A stretch of DNA of 35,593 nt from CAYVTD01 sp964454445 (GCA_964454445.1 CAYVTD010000032.1:1-35593), one strand, 5' to 3'; positions 17,015 through 26,216 are shown, counted from the stretch's first letter. Notes: generated from the sequence alone by a model not told the origin. A program made the numbers and translations.

Positions 17015-20000
17015 ATGACCATTAAAAAGAAAAATATCTATATATGTCTTAAATTTACTTATTCAATCATCTGGATTTGGGGATTGTTGTTATTGCCATT
17101 ATTTACTCTGAATTTGTATTCCTCAAGTCCAAATCAAAGTTCCTTCAGCGAATACAACAAGCTAAATTTCAGATATTTAAACTTTTTCCAAGACGATAAT
17201 CTTTGTCATAAAAATCTTATTCAAATTAAGATTAAAAGTGTGTATTATAAAAATAATTTCTTGGAAAGTATTAAAGACAATGAACATCTGAAGCGCTTCC
17301 TCGATTTTCTTGAGATTATAAGTATCGAAAATCCATATAGTTTTTTCAAAGATAAAACAGATAATGCAAATTCTCTTCAACGCATTTTCGAAATTAGATA
17401 TGCAAATTCCATAAGTGTAACAAAAGTATGCAAAATTATCAGCACTTCTCCAGAGATTGAATATTGCTGTCCGGTTATTACCCGCCATTTCGACTTTTTT
17501 CCAAACGATTCATTATGGGAACTGCAAAGAGAGCTGCGAACCATTAAGATTGATGACGCTTATGACATAACTATGGGAGATAGTAATGTAATAATTGCTT
17601 TGGTCGATGCCGATTATGATTGGATGCACGAGGATTTGTCTGAAAATGTCTTCATCAACCCGGGCGAAAAACCAGGCAACAACATTGATGACGACAACAA
17701 TGGCTTTATCGACGATGTCCACGGTTGGGATTTTCTCGGTAATACATCATATACTGATTTTTCTTTAGGCAAAATAACTGGAGACAACGACACGAGGATA
17801 GACGACATCGACACAAGACTCGCCCACGGGACATTTATTGGCGGCTGCATTTCTGCGAGAACAAATAATTATTATGGTATGGCATCTTCTGCACCCAATT
17901 GCAAACTTTTGCCTGTAAAAATCGCCAGCGATCTTGGTTTTTCGGCTCTTGAGCATAAAGGAGTGCTATACGGAGCAATGATGGGAGCTAGCGTAATAAA
18001 TTGTAGCTGGAGTTTCTTTGGCTTTTCACCAGCCGACCGCGAAATAGTCGAAACAGTCGCCCGCCATGGTGTGCTTTTAGTTAACTCAGCAGGCAATAAT
18101 GCTCAGAATATCGACGAAACGAGCTATCATTACGAAAATTATCTTGATGTAATGTATGTTGGGGCTTCAAACAAAGATGACAGCTTAGCCAATTTTTCAA
18201 ATTACGGCGTTTTAACAGGAGTTTATGCACCAGGCAGCGAAATCCAAACTTGCCGTCCGGGCAACAGATACTCTGTTGGTAGCGGTTCTTCGTTTTCTGC
18301 TCCATTTGTAAGTGGCGCAGCCGGCTTGGTGAAATCTATTCACCCAGATTGGTTGCCACGACAGATTTTTCATCAATTACGCTCAACTTCAGACAGAATT
18401 TTCTTTGAAGATGATTCTCCATCGCAAAAACTTGCTTTCGGAAGATTAAATGTGGAAAAAGCGCTTGAGTATAATATTAAATTTGATTCCGGCAAAACGA
18501 CACCTGGCATTGAGTTTACTAATACACTGATTAATAATGAAAATGGTTTCTTATCCGCTAATGACACTGCAAAAATAAGATTAACTATTAAAAACTGGCT
18601 TGCCCCTGCAAAAAATATATCTATTGAAATTAGCTCCATTGACGGAAAAGTTTCTGTAATTAATCCTTTTCTTCTTTTAGATTCTATAAATACATTAGAA
18701 GAAAAGCAAATCGAATTATCCATTTTTTCAACCAATCTAGCAAAATGGTACGATAGCGAGGCAAAGCTAATTATTACTTTTTCAAGCAATGAATATATCA
18801 ATTATCAGTTGCTTAAGATTCCTTTGCTCATTGCACCTGAACAGAATGCCGCCATAATTCCTACTAATACAAATATTCACAATAAAAACGGTGAGACCGG
18901 CTGGCTACTAATTGAAAATATATCTTCTACGGAAATAAATTCAGTATGGGCTACGGGCATCAGATTAGACGGTAAACCGTTTTTCTTTGTCGCTAACAGT
19001 GCCGGTGTCATCACTTCCGGAGTTATCACTAATTTGGAAGAATACGATAATCGACTGAAAACAAAAATAATTGCTTTAGGCACTAAGTCAGCTATTCTTC
19101 TTGCTTCGCATCGCGATAATGCAAAATCAGGCTTACTAATGAAAACTAATAATTATGGAAAAAGTTGGCAAACAATCCCTCTTCCCAATGGTTTAATATC
19201 TGCAACCAACTTCGTAATAGCTAATTCAGAAAAAACTGTTTTAATTGATGATGGTGCTGCAAATGCAGAAATCTATATTAGCGAAAATATTGGCAAGAAT
19301 TGGCACAAAGCAAGCAAAATCGATGTTGGAAAAGGCGAAGAATTGCAAAAAGAATCATTATTTGCATCAGATAACAATATATTTATAGGCACTACTAAAG
19401 GAAAGATTTTTCACTCAAGCGATTTTGGAAGAAGTTGGGATTTCGAGCAATTTGATACAAATTTCTCTGTTAATCTGATTCATTATCATAAAGATATTGG
19501 CGCTATGGCTCTGCTATCGAACATTAATAAATCATACTTTGCTTATTTAAAAAACTCAGATTGGATTATTGATACAAACTATGAGGCATTTTCAATGCTG
19601 ACATATCCTTGTTTCTTGTCGAATACATCAAATCCAACATATTTTTTGGCTGCAGGCGACAAAATAACGCTATATAATAGCGAAACGGGAAAATGGCTGC
19701 CTTGTCCAATCGATTCTTCTGATTTTAATTCATTGATAAACAGCAACTGGACGGCTGCGTCAAGCGGGCTACATACAAGGGTGTGGTTTATTGCTGACAC
19801 TTTGAAATACATTGATTTGGGAGTAAAGCCTGAGAAACAGCCAGATAATAAAAAAAATGTTATTTTCTTTAATATTTATCCAAATCCCACAGCCGATTAT
19901 TTCGATATTCAGTTCTTCCTCGAAAAAAGTCAAGATATTGAAGTATCTATCTTTAACTCACTTGGTCAGCAGGTTTGTAATAAGATTGAATATAATGCAA

Positions 20001-20119
20001 AAGCAGGAAATTACGAAACTATAAGAATAGATGGCTCGATGTTTGCCCAGGGTATTTATTATGTCAGATTTTTGTCTGGAAATGAAACTTTTTTGAGAGC
20101 TATTGCACTTATTAAGTAA
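17015..20119 (+). CDS. T9SS-exported subtilisin-like serine protease (S8) with Asp-box repeats
   Basis: A 1034-residue secreted protease. A hydrophobic N-terminal segment lies at about 14-35 and an N-terminal propeptide-like region at 60-170. The S8 catalytic domain spans about 180-475, with Asp198 (ALVDADYDW), His271 (LAHGTFIGG), the oxyanion Asn in SAGNN and Ser426 (GSGSSFSAP), so the triad is complete. A middle region (about 490-620) looks like a beta-sandwich. Three Asp-box repeats of the sortilin/BNR type follow (NNYGKSWQT, ENIGKNWHKA, SSDFGRSWDFE), implying a beta-propeller. The final 85 residues are a type IX sorting domain, NIYPNPTADYFDIQ to ALIK. It is probably attached to or released from the cell surface to degrade external protein. 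Confidence 0.93.
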   Translation: MTIKKKNIYICLKFTYSIIWIWGLLLLPLFTLNLYSSSPNQSSFSEYNKLNFRYLNFFQDDNLCHKNLIQIKIKSVYYKNNFLESIKDNEHLKRFLDFLEIISIENPYSFFKDKTDNANSLQRIFEIRYANSISVTKVCKIISTSPEIEYCCPVITRHFDFFPNDSLWELQRELRTIKIDDAYDITMGDSNVIIALVDADYDWMHEDLSENVFINPGEKPGNNIDDDNNGFIDDVHGWDFLGNTSYTDFSLGKITGDNDTRIDDIDTRLAHGTFIGGCISARTNNYYGMASSAPNCKLLPVKIASDLGFSALEHKGVLYGAMMGASVINCSWSFFGFSPADREIVETVARHGVLLVNSAGNNAQNIDETSYHYENYLDVMYVGASNKDDSLANFSNYGVLTGVYAPGSEIQTCRPGNRYSVGSGSSFSAPFVSGAAGLVKSIHPDWLPRQIFHQLRSTSDRIFFEDDSPSQKLAFGRLNVEKALEYNIKFDSGKTTPGIEFTNTLINNENGFLSANDTAKIRLTIKNWLAPAKNISIEISSIDGKVSVINPFLLLDSINTLEEKQIELSIFSTNLAKWYDSEAKLIITFSSNEYINYQLLKIPLLIAPEQNAAIIPTNTNIHNKNGETGWLLIENISSTEINSVWATGIRLDGKPFFFVANSAGVITSGVITNLEEYDNRLKTKIIALGTKSAILLASHRDNAKSGLLMKTNNYGKSWQTIPLPNGLISATNFVIANSEKTVLIDDGAANAEIYISENIGKNWHKASKIDVGKGEELQKESLFASDNNIFIGTTKGKIFHSSDFGRSWDFEQFDTNFSVNLIHYHKDIGAMALLSNINKSYFAYLKNSDWIIDTNYEAFSMLTYPCFLSNTSNPTYFLAAGDKITLYNSETGKWLPCPIDSSDFNSLINSNWTAASSGLHTRVWFIADTLKYIDLGVKPEKQPDNKKNVIFFNIYPNPTADYFDIQFFLEKSQDIEVSIFNSLGQQVCNKIEYNAKAGNYETIRIDGSMFAQGIYYVRFLSGNETFLRAIALIK

Positions 20120-20179
20120 TTCGATTCGTCAAAGACAGTATTATAGTTCGGTATTTGATGTTTTAAAGAATTTTTTAGC

Positions 20180-20187
20180 TATATTTG
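20180..20187 (+). promoter_or_regulatory. Bacteroidota-type -7 promoter element (TATATTTG)
   Basis: TATATTTG lies about 100 bases before the ATG at 20289, giving a fairly long leader. It is a candidate promoter for the Ig-like T9SS protein. Confidence 0.4.
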
Positions 20188-20288
20188 TAAAAAATATATG
20201 AATTCATTTGGTTATATATTTTTCTTATATTAAATTGTGTTTTGCTTTAAAGAAGAGATGTTTTATTTAACATATATAAGGATTTATT

Positions 20289-20972
20289 ATGAGAACAGTA
20301 AAAAGAACTACTTTGAGCACATTATTTGCTTGCCTTGCGGTTTTTTTGTTGGTAACCTGGCGGGCATCGGCTAATGACGCCTACGGCGAAATAGTAAAAA
20401 CCAAAACATTTGTGGTTGGTGGCACTGTTGAACTTGACGTTAATACTTCAATGTCCGCAGAAGAACTGAATGTCCAATGGTTTAAAGATGGTGTTCCTCT
20501 TCCCTTTAAAGGAAAAAGCTTTCGCAAACCTAATGCCACAATGGAAGACGCCGGCATTTACACAGTTACATTCAATTTTTGCAGTTCCTTCAACAAAAAA
20601 AGCATTGTCGTTGTCATTAAAAACGACAAACCAACTTTCGACCTGAACGATGGTATAGTAACCCATCCTATCAAGGGCTTGGACGATATGCAGGGTGTCA
20701 ATTACGGCTTTTCGCTTTTACCTAACAATCCTAATCCATTTCAGGACCAGACAACTATCAGATTTTTTGCTGGAAAAGAAGCCCATGTCCAACTTAATGT
20801 TGTCGATATGCTCGGTAACCATGTAGCTACTCTTTTAGATGCAACGGTAACTGCTGGTGAACATCAAGTAGATTTCTTCCCCAGGAAGCATAACATTTCT
20901 TCAGGGCTTTATTATTATACTCTTACTGCCCCAGGCTTCACTGATTCAAAAACAATGATGATAGTAAAATAA
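20289..20972 (+). CDS. Secreted Ig-like protein with T9SS sorting domain
   Basis: A 227-residue exported protein. The signal peptide occupies about 1-29. Residues about 40-110 have the immunoglobulin-like pattern VQWFKDGVPLPFKGKSF, followed by DAGIYTVTF, a 'D-x-G-x-Y' strand typical of I-set folds. A linker leads to a type A T9SS C-terminal domain starting LLPNNPNPFQDQTTIRFF and ending SSGLYYYTLTAP...MMIVK. It is probably a cell-surface adhesin or a small structural protein. The ligand is unknown. It lies alone between the subtilase and a strong convergent terminator. Confidence 0.85.
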   Translation: MRTVKRTTLSTLFACLAVFLLVTWRASANDAYGEIVKTKTFVVGGTVELDVNTSMSAEELNVQWFKDGVPLPFKGKSFRKPNATMEDAGIYTVTFNFCSSFNKKSIVVVIKNDKPTFDLNDGIVTHPIKGLDDMQGVNYGFSLLPNNPNPFQDQTTIRFFAGKEAHVQLNVVDMLGNHVATLLDATVTAGEHQVDFFPRKHNISSGLYYYTLTAPGFTDSKTMMIVK

Positions 20973-21012
20973 ATTTGTTGTTTGTATGTAGATAGAAAGA
21001 TAAATCAAATAT

Positions 21013-21050
21013 AAAAAAAGCCCGTTTGTCGCAAGAAACGGGCTTTTTTT
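21013..21050 (+). terminator. Bidirectional intrinsic terminator between convergent genes
   Basis: A 15-bp perfect stem, AAAAAAAGCCCGTTT / AAACGGGCTTTTTTT, with an 8-base loop. It has a T-run in both directions and ends both the Ig-like gene on the plus strand and the DUF35 gene on the minus strand. Confidence 0.9.
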
Positions 21051-21067
21051 ATTGTAGGTAGATCTAA

Positions 21068-21457
21068 TTAGACTAATATTGCTTTGTAAGCATAATTGAT
21101 GATGCCGCTGGCGCCTTCTTCCATTATTTTTCGGAAGACAAGCTGAACATCGGCGCCGATTTTAAGATCTTTTTCGTCGCAATCGACTACTTGAGCAGTC
21201 AGGCGGGCACCTTCTTCGGTTTCAATGATTGCAACAGGGAATGGTGATTCTTTTGCAAAATCGTCGGCTGCAATGTGGACGACTGTGTAAGAAAGAATCT
21301 TGCCCTTGCCGCTAAGGGTGATTTTTTCGCTATGTTTGCAAGATTTATCGGGGCAGATATAGCGATTGGCAAGCGAAACGCAGCCACATTCAAACTTTTG
21401 TGCCTCGAGACGATAGCGACGTGGTATCTCTCGTGTATATCTTTGACTATTTGCCAT
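21068..21457 (-). CDS. DUF35 Zn-ribbon/OB-fold acyl-CoA-binding protein
   Basis: A 129-residue protein with an N-terminal zinc ribbon (Cys24, Cys26, Cys35, Cys40 in KFECGCVSLANRYICPDKSC) followed by an OB-fold. This is the DUF35 family. In archaea, DUF35 partners tie an acetoacetyl-CoA thiolase and HMG-CoA synthase into one complex with a shared CoA site. The start codon shares one base with the thiolase stop (TAATG), so the two are translationally coupled. The first cysteine pair is CxC rather than the usual CxxC, which may alter zinc binding. The likely role is a scaffold or channel for acetoacetyl-CoA. Confidence 0.88.
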   Translation of the reverse strand: MANSQRYTREIPRRYRLEAQKFECGCVSLANRYICPDKSCKHSEKITLSGKGKILSYTVVHIAADDFAKESPFPVAIIETEEGARLTAQVVDCDEKDLKIGADVQLVFRKIMEEGASGIINYAYKAILV

Positions 21458-22605
21458 TATACTACCTCCAAGATGTGTACAACAGAACTTCCACCGGAAC
21501 CGCCCATATTTTGAGTCATTCCAATTTTAGCATTTTTTACTTGGCGAACACCTGCTTCGCCACGAAGCTGTTTGAATGCTTCGATTAATTGAGCTGCGCC
21601 AGTTGCGCCGACAGGATGCCCTTTTGCTTTTAAGCCACCTGATGAATTTATTACAAGCTTTCCACCGTGTGTTGCTTGCCCTTCGGCAATTGCCTTGCCG
21701 GCAGTGCCATATTCAAAAAATCCGAGTTCTTCGGCAACCACTATTTCTGCGATTGAGAAGCAATCGTGAACTTCAGCAAAACTAATGTCTGCAGGGCTTA
21801 CTCTAGCCATTTTGTATGCTTTATCAGCCGATAGCTTGACAGCATCAAGACGGGTAAGGTCTTTGTGGTCGTGTAAGGCAATTGGACCGGTTGCAGCGCC
21901 AACGCCTTTGATTTTCACAGGCTTATCAGTGAAATTTTTAGCCTGGTCGAGTGGTACTAGAATAAGGGCTGCAGCTCCGTCTGTTATTGGCGAACAATCC
22001 ATTAATCTTAACGGATCGGCTACCATTGCAGATGTTAAAACTGTCCTTAACGATATTTCAAATGGATATTGGGCATATTCATTTCCAATAGAATGTTTGT
22101 GATTTTTGATAGGAACAGCTGCAAGCTCTTCGCGAGTCAAACCGTATTGGTGCATATAAGCACGAGCTATCATAGCATAAAGTCCCGGGAATGTAACCCC
22201 GTGAAACGCTTCGAACTCTTGGTCAGCAGCAGTGGCAAGGACCATCGAGCCGTCGTCGGCATCCCACATTTTTTCAACTCCGCCGACCATTACGATGTCG
22301 CTCATGCCAGAAGCAACATCAAGATAGCCGATGCGAACGGCTTGCCCGGCAGACGAGCAAGCAGATTCGATGCGAGCGGCAGCGGCACCTCTTTGTCCAA
22401 GATAATCTGCCATAAGCGAACTGAGATGCTCTTGTCGATTGTATAAACCGCTTGACATCGCACCTACATATAGAGAATCGATTTTGTCAATACCGGCGCT
22501 TTCCATGGCTTTCAGTCCGGCTTCTGCGAAAATATCTCGCAAGCTCTGATTCCAAAGCTCACCGAATTTTGTCATGCCAACGCCTACTATTGCAACGTCA
22601 CGCAT
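21457..22605 (-). CDS. Thiolase (acetyl-CoA acetyltransferase, SCP-x/archaeal type)
   Basis: This 382-residue thiolase has nucleophile Cys83 in IESACSSAGQA, the catalytic His in AEVHDCFSIAE, and the C-terminal GGLKAKGHPVGATG loop followed by a GGSGGSSVV end. It lacks the usual C-terminal CxG motif of classic biosynthetic thiolases, as is normal for the archaeal/SCP-x branch. In this context it should condense two acetyl-CoA into acetoacetyl-CoA. It sits between HMG-CoA synthase and DUF35, all on one strand, with the DUF35 start overlapping its stop. Confidence 0.9.
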   Translation of the reverse strand: MRDVAIVGVGMTKFGELWNQSLRDIFAEAGLKAMESAGIDKIDSLYVGAMSSGLYNRQEHLSSLMADYLGQRGAAAARIESACSSAGQAVRIGYLDVASGMSDIVMVGGVEKMWDADDGSMVLATAADQEFEAFHGVTFPGLYAMIARAYMHQYGLTREELAAVPIKNHKHSIGNEYAQYPFEISLRTVLTSAMVADPLRLMDCSPITDGAAALILVPLDQAKNFTDKPVKIKGVGAATGPIALHDHKDLTRLDAVKLSADKAYKMARVSPADISFAEVHDCFSIAEIVVAEELGFFEYGTAGKAIAEGQATHGGKLVINSSGGLKAKGHPVGATGAAQLIEAFKQLRGEAGVRQVKNAKIGMTQNMGGSGGSSVVHILEVV

Positions 22606-22644
22606 ATTTTTTTCCTCCGTTATTAAAATTTAATTTCATTTATT

Positions 22645-22652
22645 CAAATTTA
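22645..22652 (-). promoter_or_regulatory. Bacteroidota-type -7 promoter element (TAAATTTG) before the thiolase
   Basis: On the minus strand TAAATTTG lies 40 bases before the thiolase ATG, within the 80-base gap after the HMG-CoA synthase gene. Thiolase and DUF35 could therefore have their own promoter in addition to read-through. Confidence 0.4.
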
Positions 22653-22685
22653 TATGTTTTAAAATATTTATAATTCAATGTATTA

Positions 22686-23735
22686 TTAAGCTTCGTTGAA
22701 ACGAATTTTCTTTCTAAAAGCAACATATTTTCCATAATCGAGATAGATTTTCTTTCCATCGAGAATTTCGCGTGTTTTATGAGCTAGATCCTGTTTTGCT
22801 GTGATATTTTCAGTAGCCTGGAAAATGAAGCCATCGCTGCCTGCACCTGAGCCAAAAGAAATCATAAATACTCTTTCGCCGGGTTTCATCACATCGAGGC
22901 AAGCCGCCAAGCCTGTGGGTGAGGAGCCGGAATAAGTGTTGCCCATTGTATTTACCACCCATCCCTGCATCATTTGCTCATTGGTAAAACCAAGAGTTTT
23001 GCCTGCTTTTAGCGGAAACTTGCCGTTTGGCATGTGGAATACAGCTTGTGCGAAATCACTAGGCTTTAAACCAGATTTTTCTAGCAAAGCGTTTGCACAG
23101 CCAAGAATATGTTTAAAATATGCCGGCTCGCCTGTGAAACGTCCACCGTGACGTGGATAATGTTGATATTCACGGCGCCAAAAGTCGGCAGTATCGCTTG
23201 TAAAAGAATGTGTAAACAAAACTTCGGCAGCTACATCTTTGTTCCCGAATATGAATGCCGAACCACCTGCCGAAGCGGAATATTCCAAAGCATCACCGGG
23301 TGCGCCTTGTGAAGTGTCTGCACCAATACCCATTGCATATTCCATATTGCCAGCTTTCACGTGGCTATAAGATACGAACATCGCTTCGGCACCTGCTTTG
23401 CAAGCAAACTCGAAATCGGCAACATGGACATCTGGACCGATGCCAAGGGCATCGATCAAAATGGTACCTGAAGGTTTCACAGCATAAGGATGCGATTCAG
23501 AGCCAATATAGACAGCACCAATTTTCTGCGGGTCGATACCGGCGCGTTTCAACGCATTTTTTGCCGCCGCTACGGCAATTGTTATGGTGTCTTCATCCCT
23601 GCCAGGCACCGTCTTTTCTTTGATTAGCAGTCCGTTTTCCATTGTAGCGGGATCTGAACCCCATTGACGGGCTATCGTCGCAGAAGTGATGCGATACGCA
23701 GGAACATAAGAGCCCCATCCTACTATACCTGTCAT
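22686..23735 (-). CDS. Hydroxymethylglutaryl-CoA synthase, archaeal type
   Basis: A 349-residue thiolase-fold enzyme of the archaeal HMG-CoA synthase family (about 350 residues; eukaryotic and Gram-positive MvaS differ in sequence). It joins acetyl-CoA to acetoacetyl-CoA to make HMG-CoA, the second step of the mevalonate route. Visible catalytic residues are Glu80 (GSESHPYAVKP), Cys112 (FEFACKAGAEA) and His234 (VFHMPNGKFP). The opening GIVGWGSYVPAYRI and the closing FGSGAGSDGFIF are typical. The ATG follows AAAGGAGA. Neighbouring thiolase and DUF35 genes reproduce the archaeal gene order. HMG-CoA reductase and later mevalonate enzymes are not in the window. Confidence 0.93.
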   Translation of the reverse strand: MTGIVGWGSYVPAYRITSATIARQWGSDPATMENGLLIKEKTVPGRDEDTITIAVAAAKNALKRAGIDPQKIGAVYIGSESHPYAVKPSGTILIDALGIGPDVHVADFEFACKAGAEAMFVSYSHVKAGNMEYAMGIGADTSQGAPGDALEYSASAGGSAFIFGNKDVAAEVLFTHSFTSDTADFWRREYQHYPRHGGRFTGEPAYFKHILGCANALLEKSGLKPSDFAQAVFHMPNGKFPLKAGKTLGFTNEQMMQGWVVNTMGNTYSGSSPTGLAACLDVMKPGERVFMISFGSGAGSDGFIFQATENITAKQDLAHKTREILDGKKIYLDYGKYVAFRKKIRFNEA

Positions 23736-23943
23736 TGTTTCTCCTTTGATTTGTATATAGTTAATTAATTCTTACTATGTGATAAACACAATAATATTCT
23801 TTTTAAAAATCGCTTTTTTTTTGATATACCTAAATAATAAAAAGACAAAATACAACTTTTTTTATTTTGCAACAAATAATATAGGAAATTATTGGAGAAA
23901 GTGAAAAAAAATTTTACAAAAAGAGGTAATAAACTGATAAAAG

Positions 23944-24456
23944 CTAAAATATAATGTAACTATTTATTTTATAATTTTCAATTTGCTTTCTTCCGTTTAA
24001 GAATTCTATTTCGATAAGGAAGTCAAAACCAACAATATTCCCTTCGAGTTTTGATATCAAATTAGCCGCCGCTTTAGCTGTCCCACCTGTTGCGAGCAAG
24101 TCATCGACAATCAGTATGTTACTGCCGGGCTGGAAGGCATCTTTATGGATTTCGAGAGAGTTAGTGCCATATTCGAGAGAATATTCCTCCCTTATAACTT
24201 CTGCTGGAAGCTTGCCGGGCTTGCGAATTGGCACGAAACCACAGCCAAGAATAAAAGCAAGAGGCACTCCGAAGATAAAGCCGCGAGATTCCATACCAAC
24301 GATTTGGTCAATTTTTTCGACTCGATGCTTCTCTGCCATTTGGTCGAATGCAAGCTTTAATGCTGTCGGGTTGTTTAGAAGTGTTGTAATATCTTTGAAC
24401 TGAACGCCAGCAACAGGAAAATCGGGGATATTTCTGATAAATTGAGATAGTTCCAT
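23944..24456 (-). CDS. apt: Adenine phosphoribosyltransferase
   Basis: A purine salvage enzyme that makes AMP from adenine and PRPP in the cytoplasm. It has 170 residues, the normal length. Family segments are FPVAGVQFKDITTLL at the N-terminus (adenine side), GMESRGFIFG, FVPIRKPGKLP and the PRPP-binding loop ILIVDDLLATGGTA. All are intact. It stands alone on its strand with a TATTTTTG promoter element 41 bases before its start. Confidence 0.97.
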   Translation of the reverse strand: MELSQFIRNIPDFPVAGVQFKDITTLLNNPTALKLAFDQMAEKHRVEKIDQIVGMESRGFIFGVPLAFILGCGFVPIRKPGKLPAEVIREEYSLEYGTNSLEIHKDAFQPGSNILIVDDLLATGGTAKAAANLISKLEGNIVGFDFLIEIEFLNGRKQIENYKINSYIIF

Positions 24457-24496
24457 TATTTTTTTGTTGATTGAAACATAATAAGCTATTAGTTTG

Positions 24497-24504
24497 CAAA
24501 AATA
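24497..24504 (-). promoter_or_regulatory. Bacteroidota-type -7 promoter element (TATTTTTG) for apt
   Basis: On the minus strand TATTTTTG matches TAnnTTTG at about 41 bases from the apt ATG, the same spacing as seen for the metallopeptidase gene. Confidence 0.45.
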
Positions 24505-24638
24505 ATAATTTTTTTTAACAGTGCTTCCATTTTTTTGATAATTTGTAAATGCTATTAATATTAATATTTTTATTGCTAATTAGAAATAAATTTATTAACT
24601 TGTATTAATTGTTATTTTTTATTAATAACCATAAATCT

Positions 24639-25673
24639 TTGGGAGTAAAACATAAGATATTGATAGTCGAAGACCATGAGAATACTGGCAAGTATTTCCA
24701 GCGTTTTCTCAGCGCTTCCGGTTATGATGCAAATGCTGTAACAAGCGCCAAAGAAGCAATGAGCTTATTAAAAAAGGAACATTATTCAGTAGTCATCACC
24801 GATTGGATAATGCCTGAAATTGATGGCATTGAACTTATAAAAATGATTAGGGACATACTAAGTTATTCGCCAATTATTTTTATGATAACCTCAAAGATTT
24901 CCCGTCAGGCGCAAAATATAGCTATCGAAACAGGTGCAGATGCTTATTTTTTCAAACCAATTAACAAAGAGTCGCTTCTTCAACAACTGGAAGAATCTTT
25001 AAAAAAGTTGGAATCCGAGCCACAAACTATCCCGCAAGGTGTTTCCGACGAAGCTCTTTTAGCCCTACCTCCATTCCCGGCAACAGTTATTGCAGTCAGC
25101 ACCGGCGGACCGCCAACCCTAACTACATTTTTTAAGGAGATACCACAAAGATTTGATGGTGTTTTTTATATAATCCAGCATGGCCCTGCTTGGATGCTCG
25201 AATCACTTTCAAGCAGATTAGAAGGATTAACGCAGCATAAAATCATAGTAGCAGAAGATGGTATGCCTTCGCAATCAGGAAAAATTTACCTTGCTCCAGG
25301 CGACAAACACATCATAATCGAAAAAGAAAACCTGCAGATATACCTCGATGACGGACCAAAGATAAATTTTTGCAAGCCCGCCGCTGATCCCTTGTTTGCA
25401 AGTGCTTCGAGATGCTTTGGTAAATATTGTATTGGAGTCGTTCTCACTGGGCTTGGTGCTGACGGCTCGCGAGGAGCGGCACAGATTGCAGCAGGCAAAG
25501 GTAAGGTATTTATTCAAGATCCAAGCAGTGCAATAGCCCCGTCAATGCCAAGGTCAGCTATTAATTTTAAGATAAATGCTGAAATACTCGACGTTACAAG
25601 CATAGGCAAAGCAGTCAGTAGCAGAATGTTTTCAATGGCAGCAGCTTTGAAGAAATTGAATTTTACCGGTTGA
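24639..25673 (+). CDS. Receiver domain fused to CheB methylesterase
   Basis: The N-terminal receiver (about 1-120) has VEDHE, phospho-Asp55 in ITDWIMPE and Lys106 in FFKPIN. The C-terminal CheB domain has the catalytic triad Ser154 (AVSTGGPP), His181 (IIQHGPAWM) and Asp275 (TGLGADGSRG). CheB removes methyl groups from chemoreceptor glutamates or deamidates glutamines. Numbering is from the TTG at 24639, which gives a normal distance to the receiver; the same frame can start ten codons earlier at another TTG (24609). No ATG is available and no clear RBS is seen, so the true start is uncertain. No chemoreceptor, CheA, CheR or CheW gene is nearby, so it is an orphan here. Confidence 0.88.
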   Translation: MGVKHKILIVEDHENTGKYFQRFLSASGYDANAVTSAKEAMSLLKKEHYSVVITDWIMPEIDGIELIKMIRDILSYSPIIFMITSKISRQAQNIAIETGADAYFFKPINKESLLQQLEESLKKLESEPQTIPQGVSDEALLALPPFPATVIAVSTGGPPTLTTFFKEIPQRFDGVFYIIQHGPAWMLESLSSRLEGLTQHKIIVAEDGMPSQSGKIYLAPGDKHIIIEKENLQIYLDDGPKINFCKPAADPLFASASRCFGKYCIGVVLTGLGADGSRGAAQIAAGKGKVFIQDPSSAIAPSMPRSAINFKINAEILDVTSIGKAVSSRMFSMAAALKKLNFTG

Positions 25674-25727
25674 AACTTGATAATTAATATTTTTAAAATG
25701 CTTAATAGGTTTAAAGGTAAAAAAGTT

Positions 25728-26180
25728 TTAATCAATTCCAGTACTGCCAAATCCATCAGAGCCGCGACGGGTTTCATCGAGAGAATCTGTTTCTATCCAT
25801 CTCACTTTTTCATATTTTGCCACCACAAGCTGAGCAATTCTATCGCTACGCTCGATTCTAAAGCTTTTATCTCCAAAGTTGGCAAGAATGACTTTGATCT
25901 CTCCCCGATAATCGCTATCGATTGTGCCGGGAGCATTCAAAGCAAAAATGCCATATTTTGCCGCAAGACCACTTCGAGAGCGAACTTGACATTCGTAACC
26001 ATTTTCGAGTGAAATAGCCAAGCCAGTTGGCACCAAACAAATCTCTTTTGGTTTTAAAACCATTGCCTCATTTATATCTGCACGAATGTCCATACCAGCC
26101 GAGCCGGCAGTTTCGTATTGAGGGAGTGGAATGTCCGTCTTATCAGATTTGACTCTACATATTTTCACATTTACTTGCAT
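25728..26180 (-). CDS. dut: dUTP diphosphatase (dUTPase)
   Basis: Hydrolyses dUTP to dUMP, keeping uracil out of DNA and supplying thymidylate synthesis. This is the trimeric type, 150 residues. All five motifs are present in order: AGSAGMDI, RSRSGLA, GTIDSDYRGEI, ERSDRIAQLV and the C-terminal arm RGSDGFGSTG that closes the active site. It ends 55 bases from the oppositely oriented CheB-type gene and has a TAATTTTG promoter element upstream. Confidence 0.97.
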   Translation of the reverse strand: MQVNVKICRVKSDKTDIPLPQYETAGSAGMDIRADINEAMVLKPKEICLVPTGLAISLENGYECQVRSRSGLAAKYGIFALNAPGTIDSDYRGEIKVILANFGDKSFRIERSDRIAQLVVAKYEKVRWIETDSLDETRRGSDGFGSTGID

Positions 26181-26208
26181 ATTATTTTGCTATTTATTTA
26201 AAAAAAAG

Positions 26209-26216
26209 CAAAATTA
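26209..26216 (-). promoter_or_regulatory. Bacteroidota-type -7 promoter element (TAATTTTG) for dut
   Basis: On the minus strand TAATTTTG lies 29 bases before the dut ATG and fits TAnnTTTG. Confidence 0.45.
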
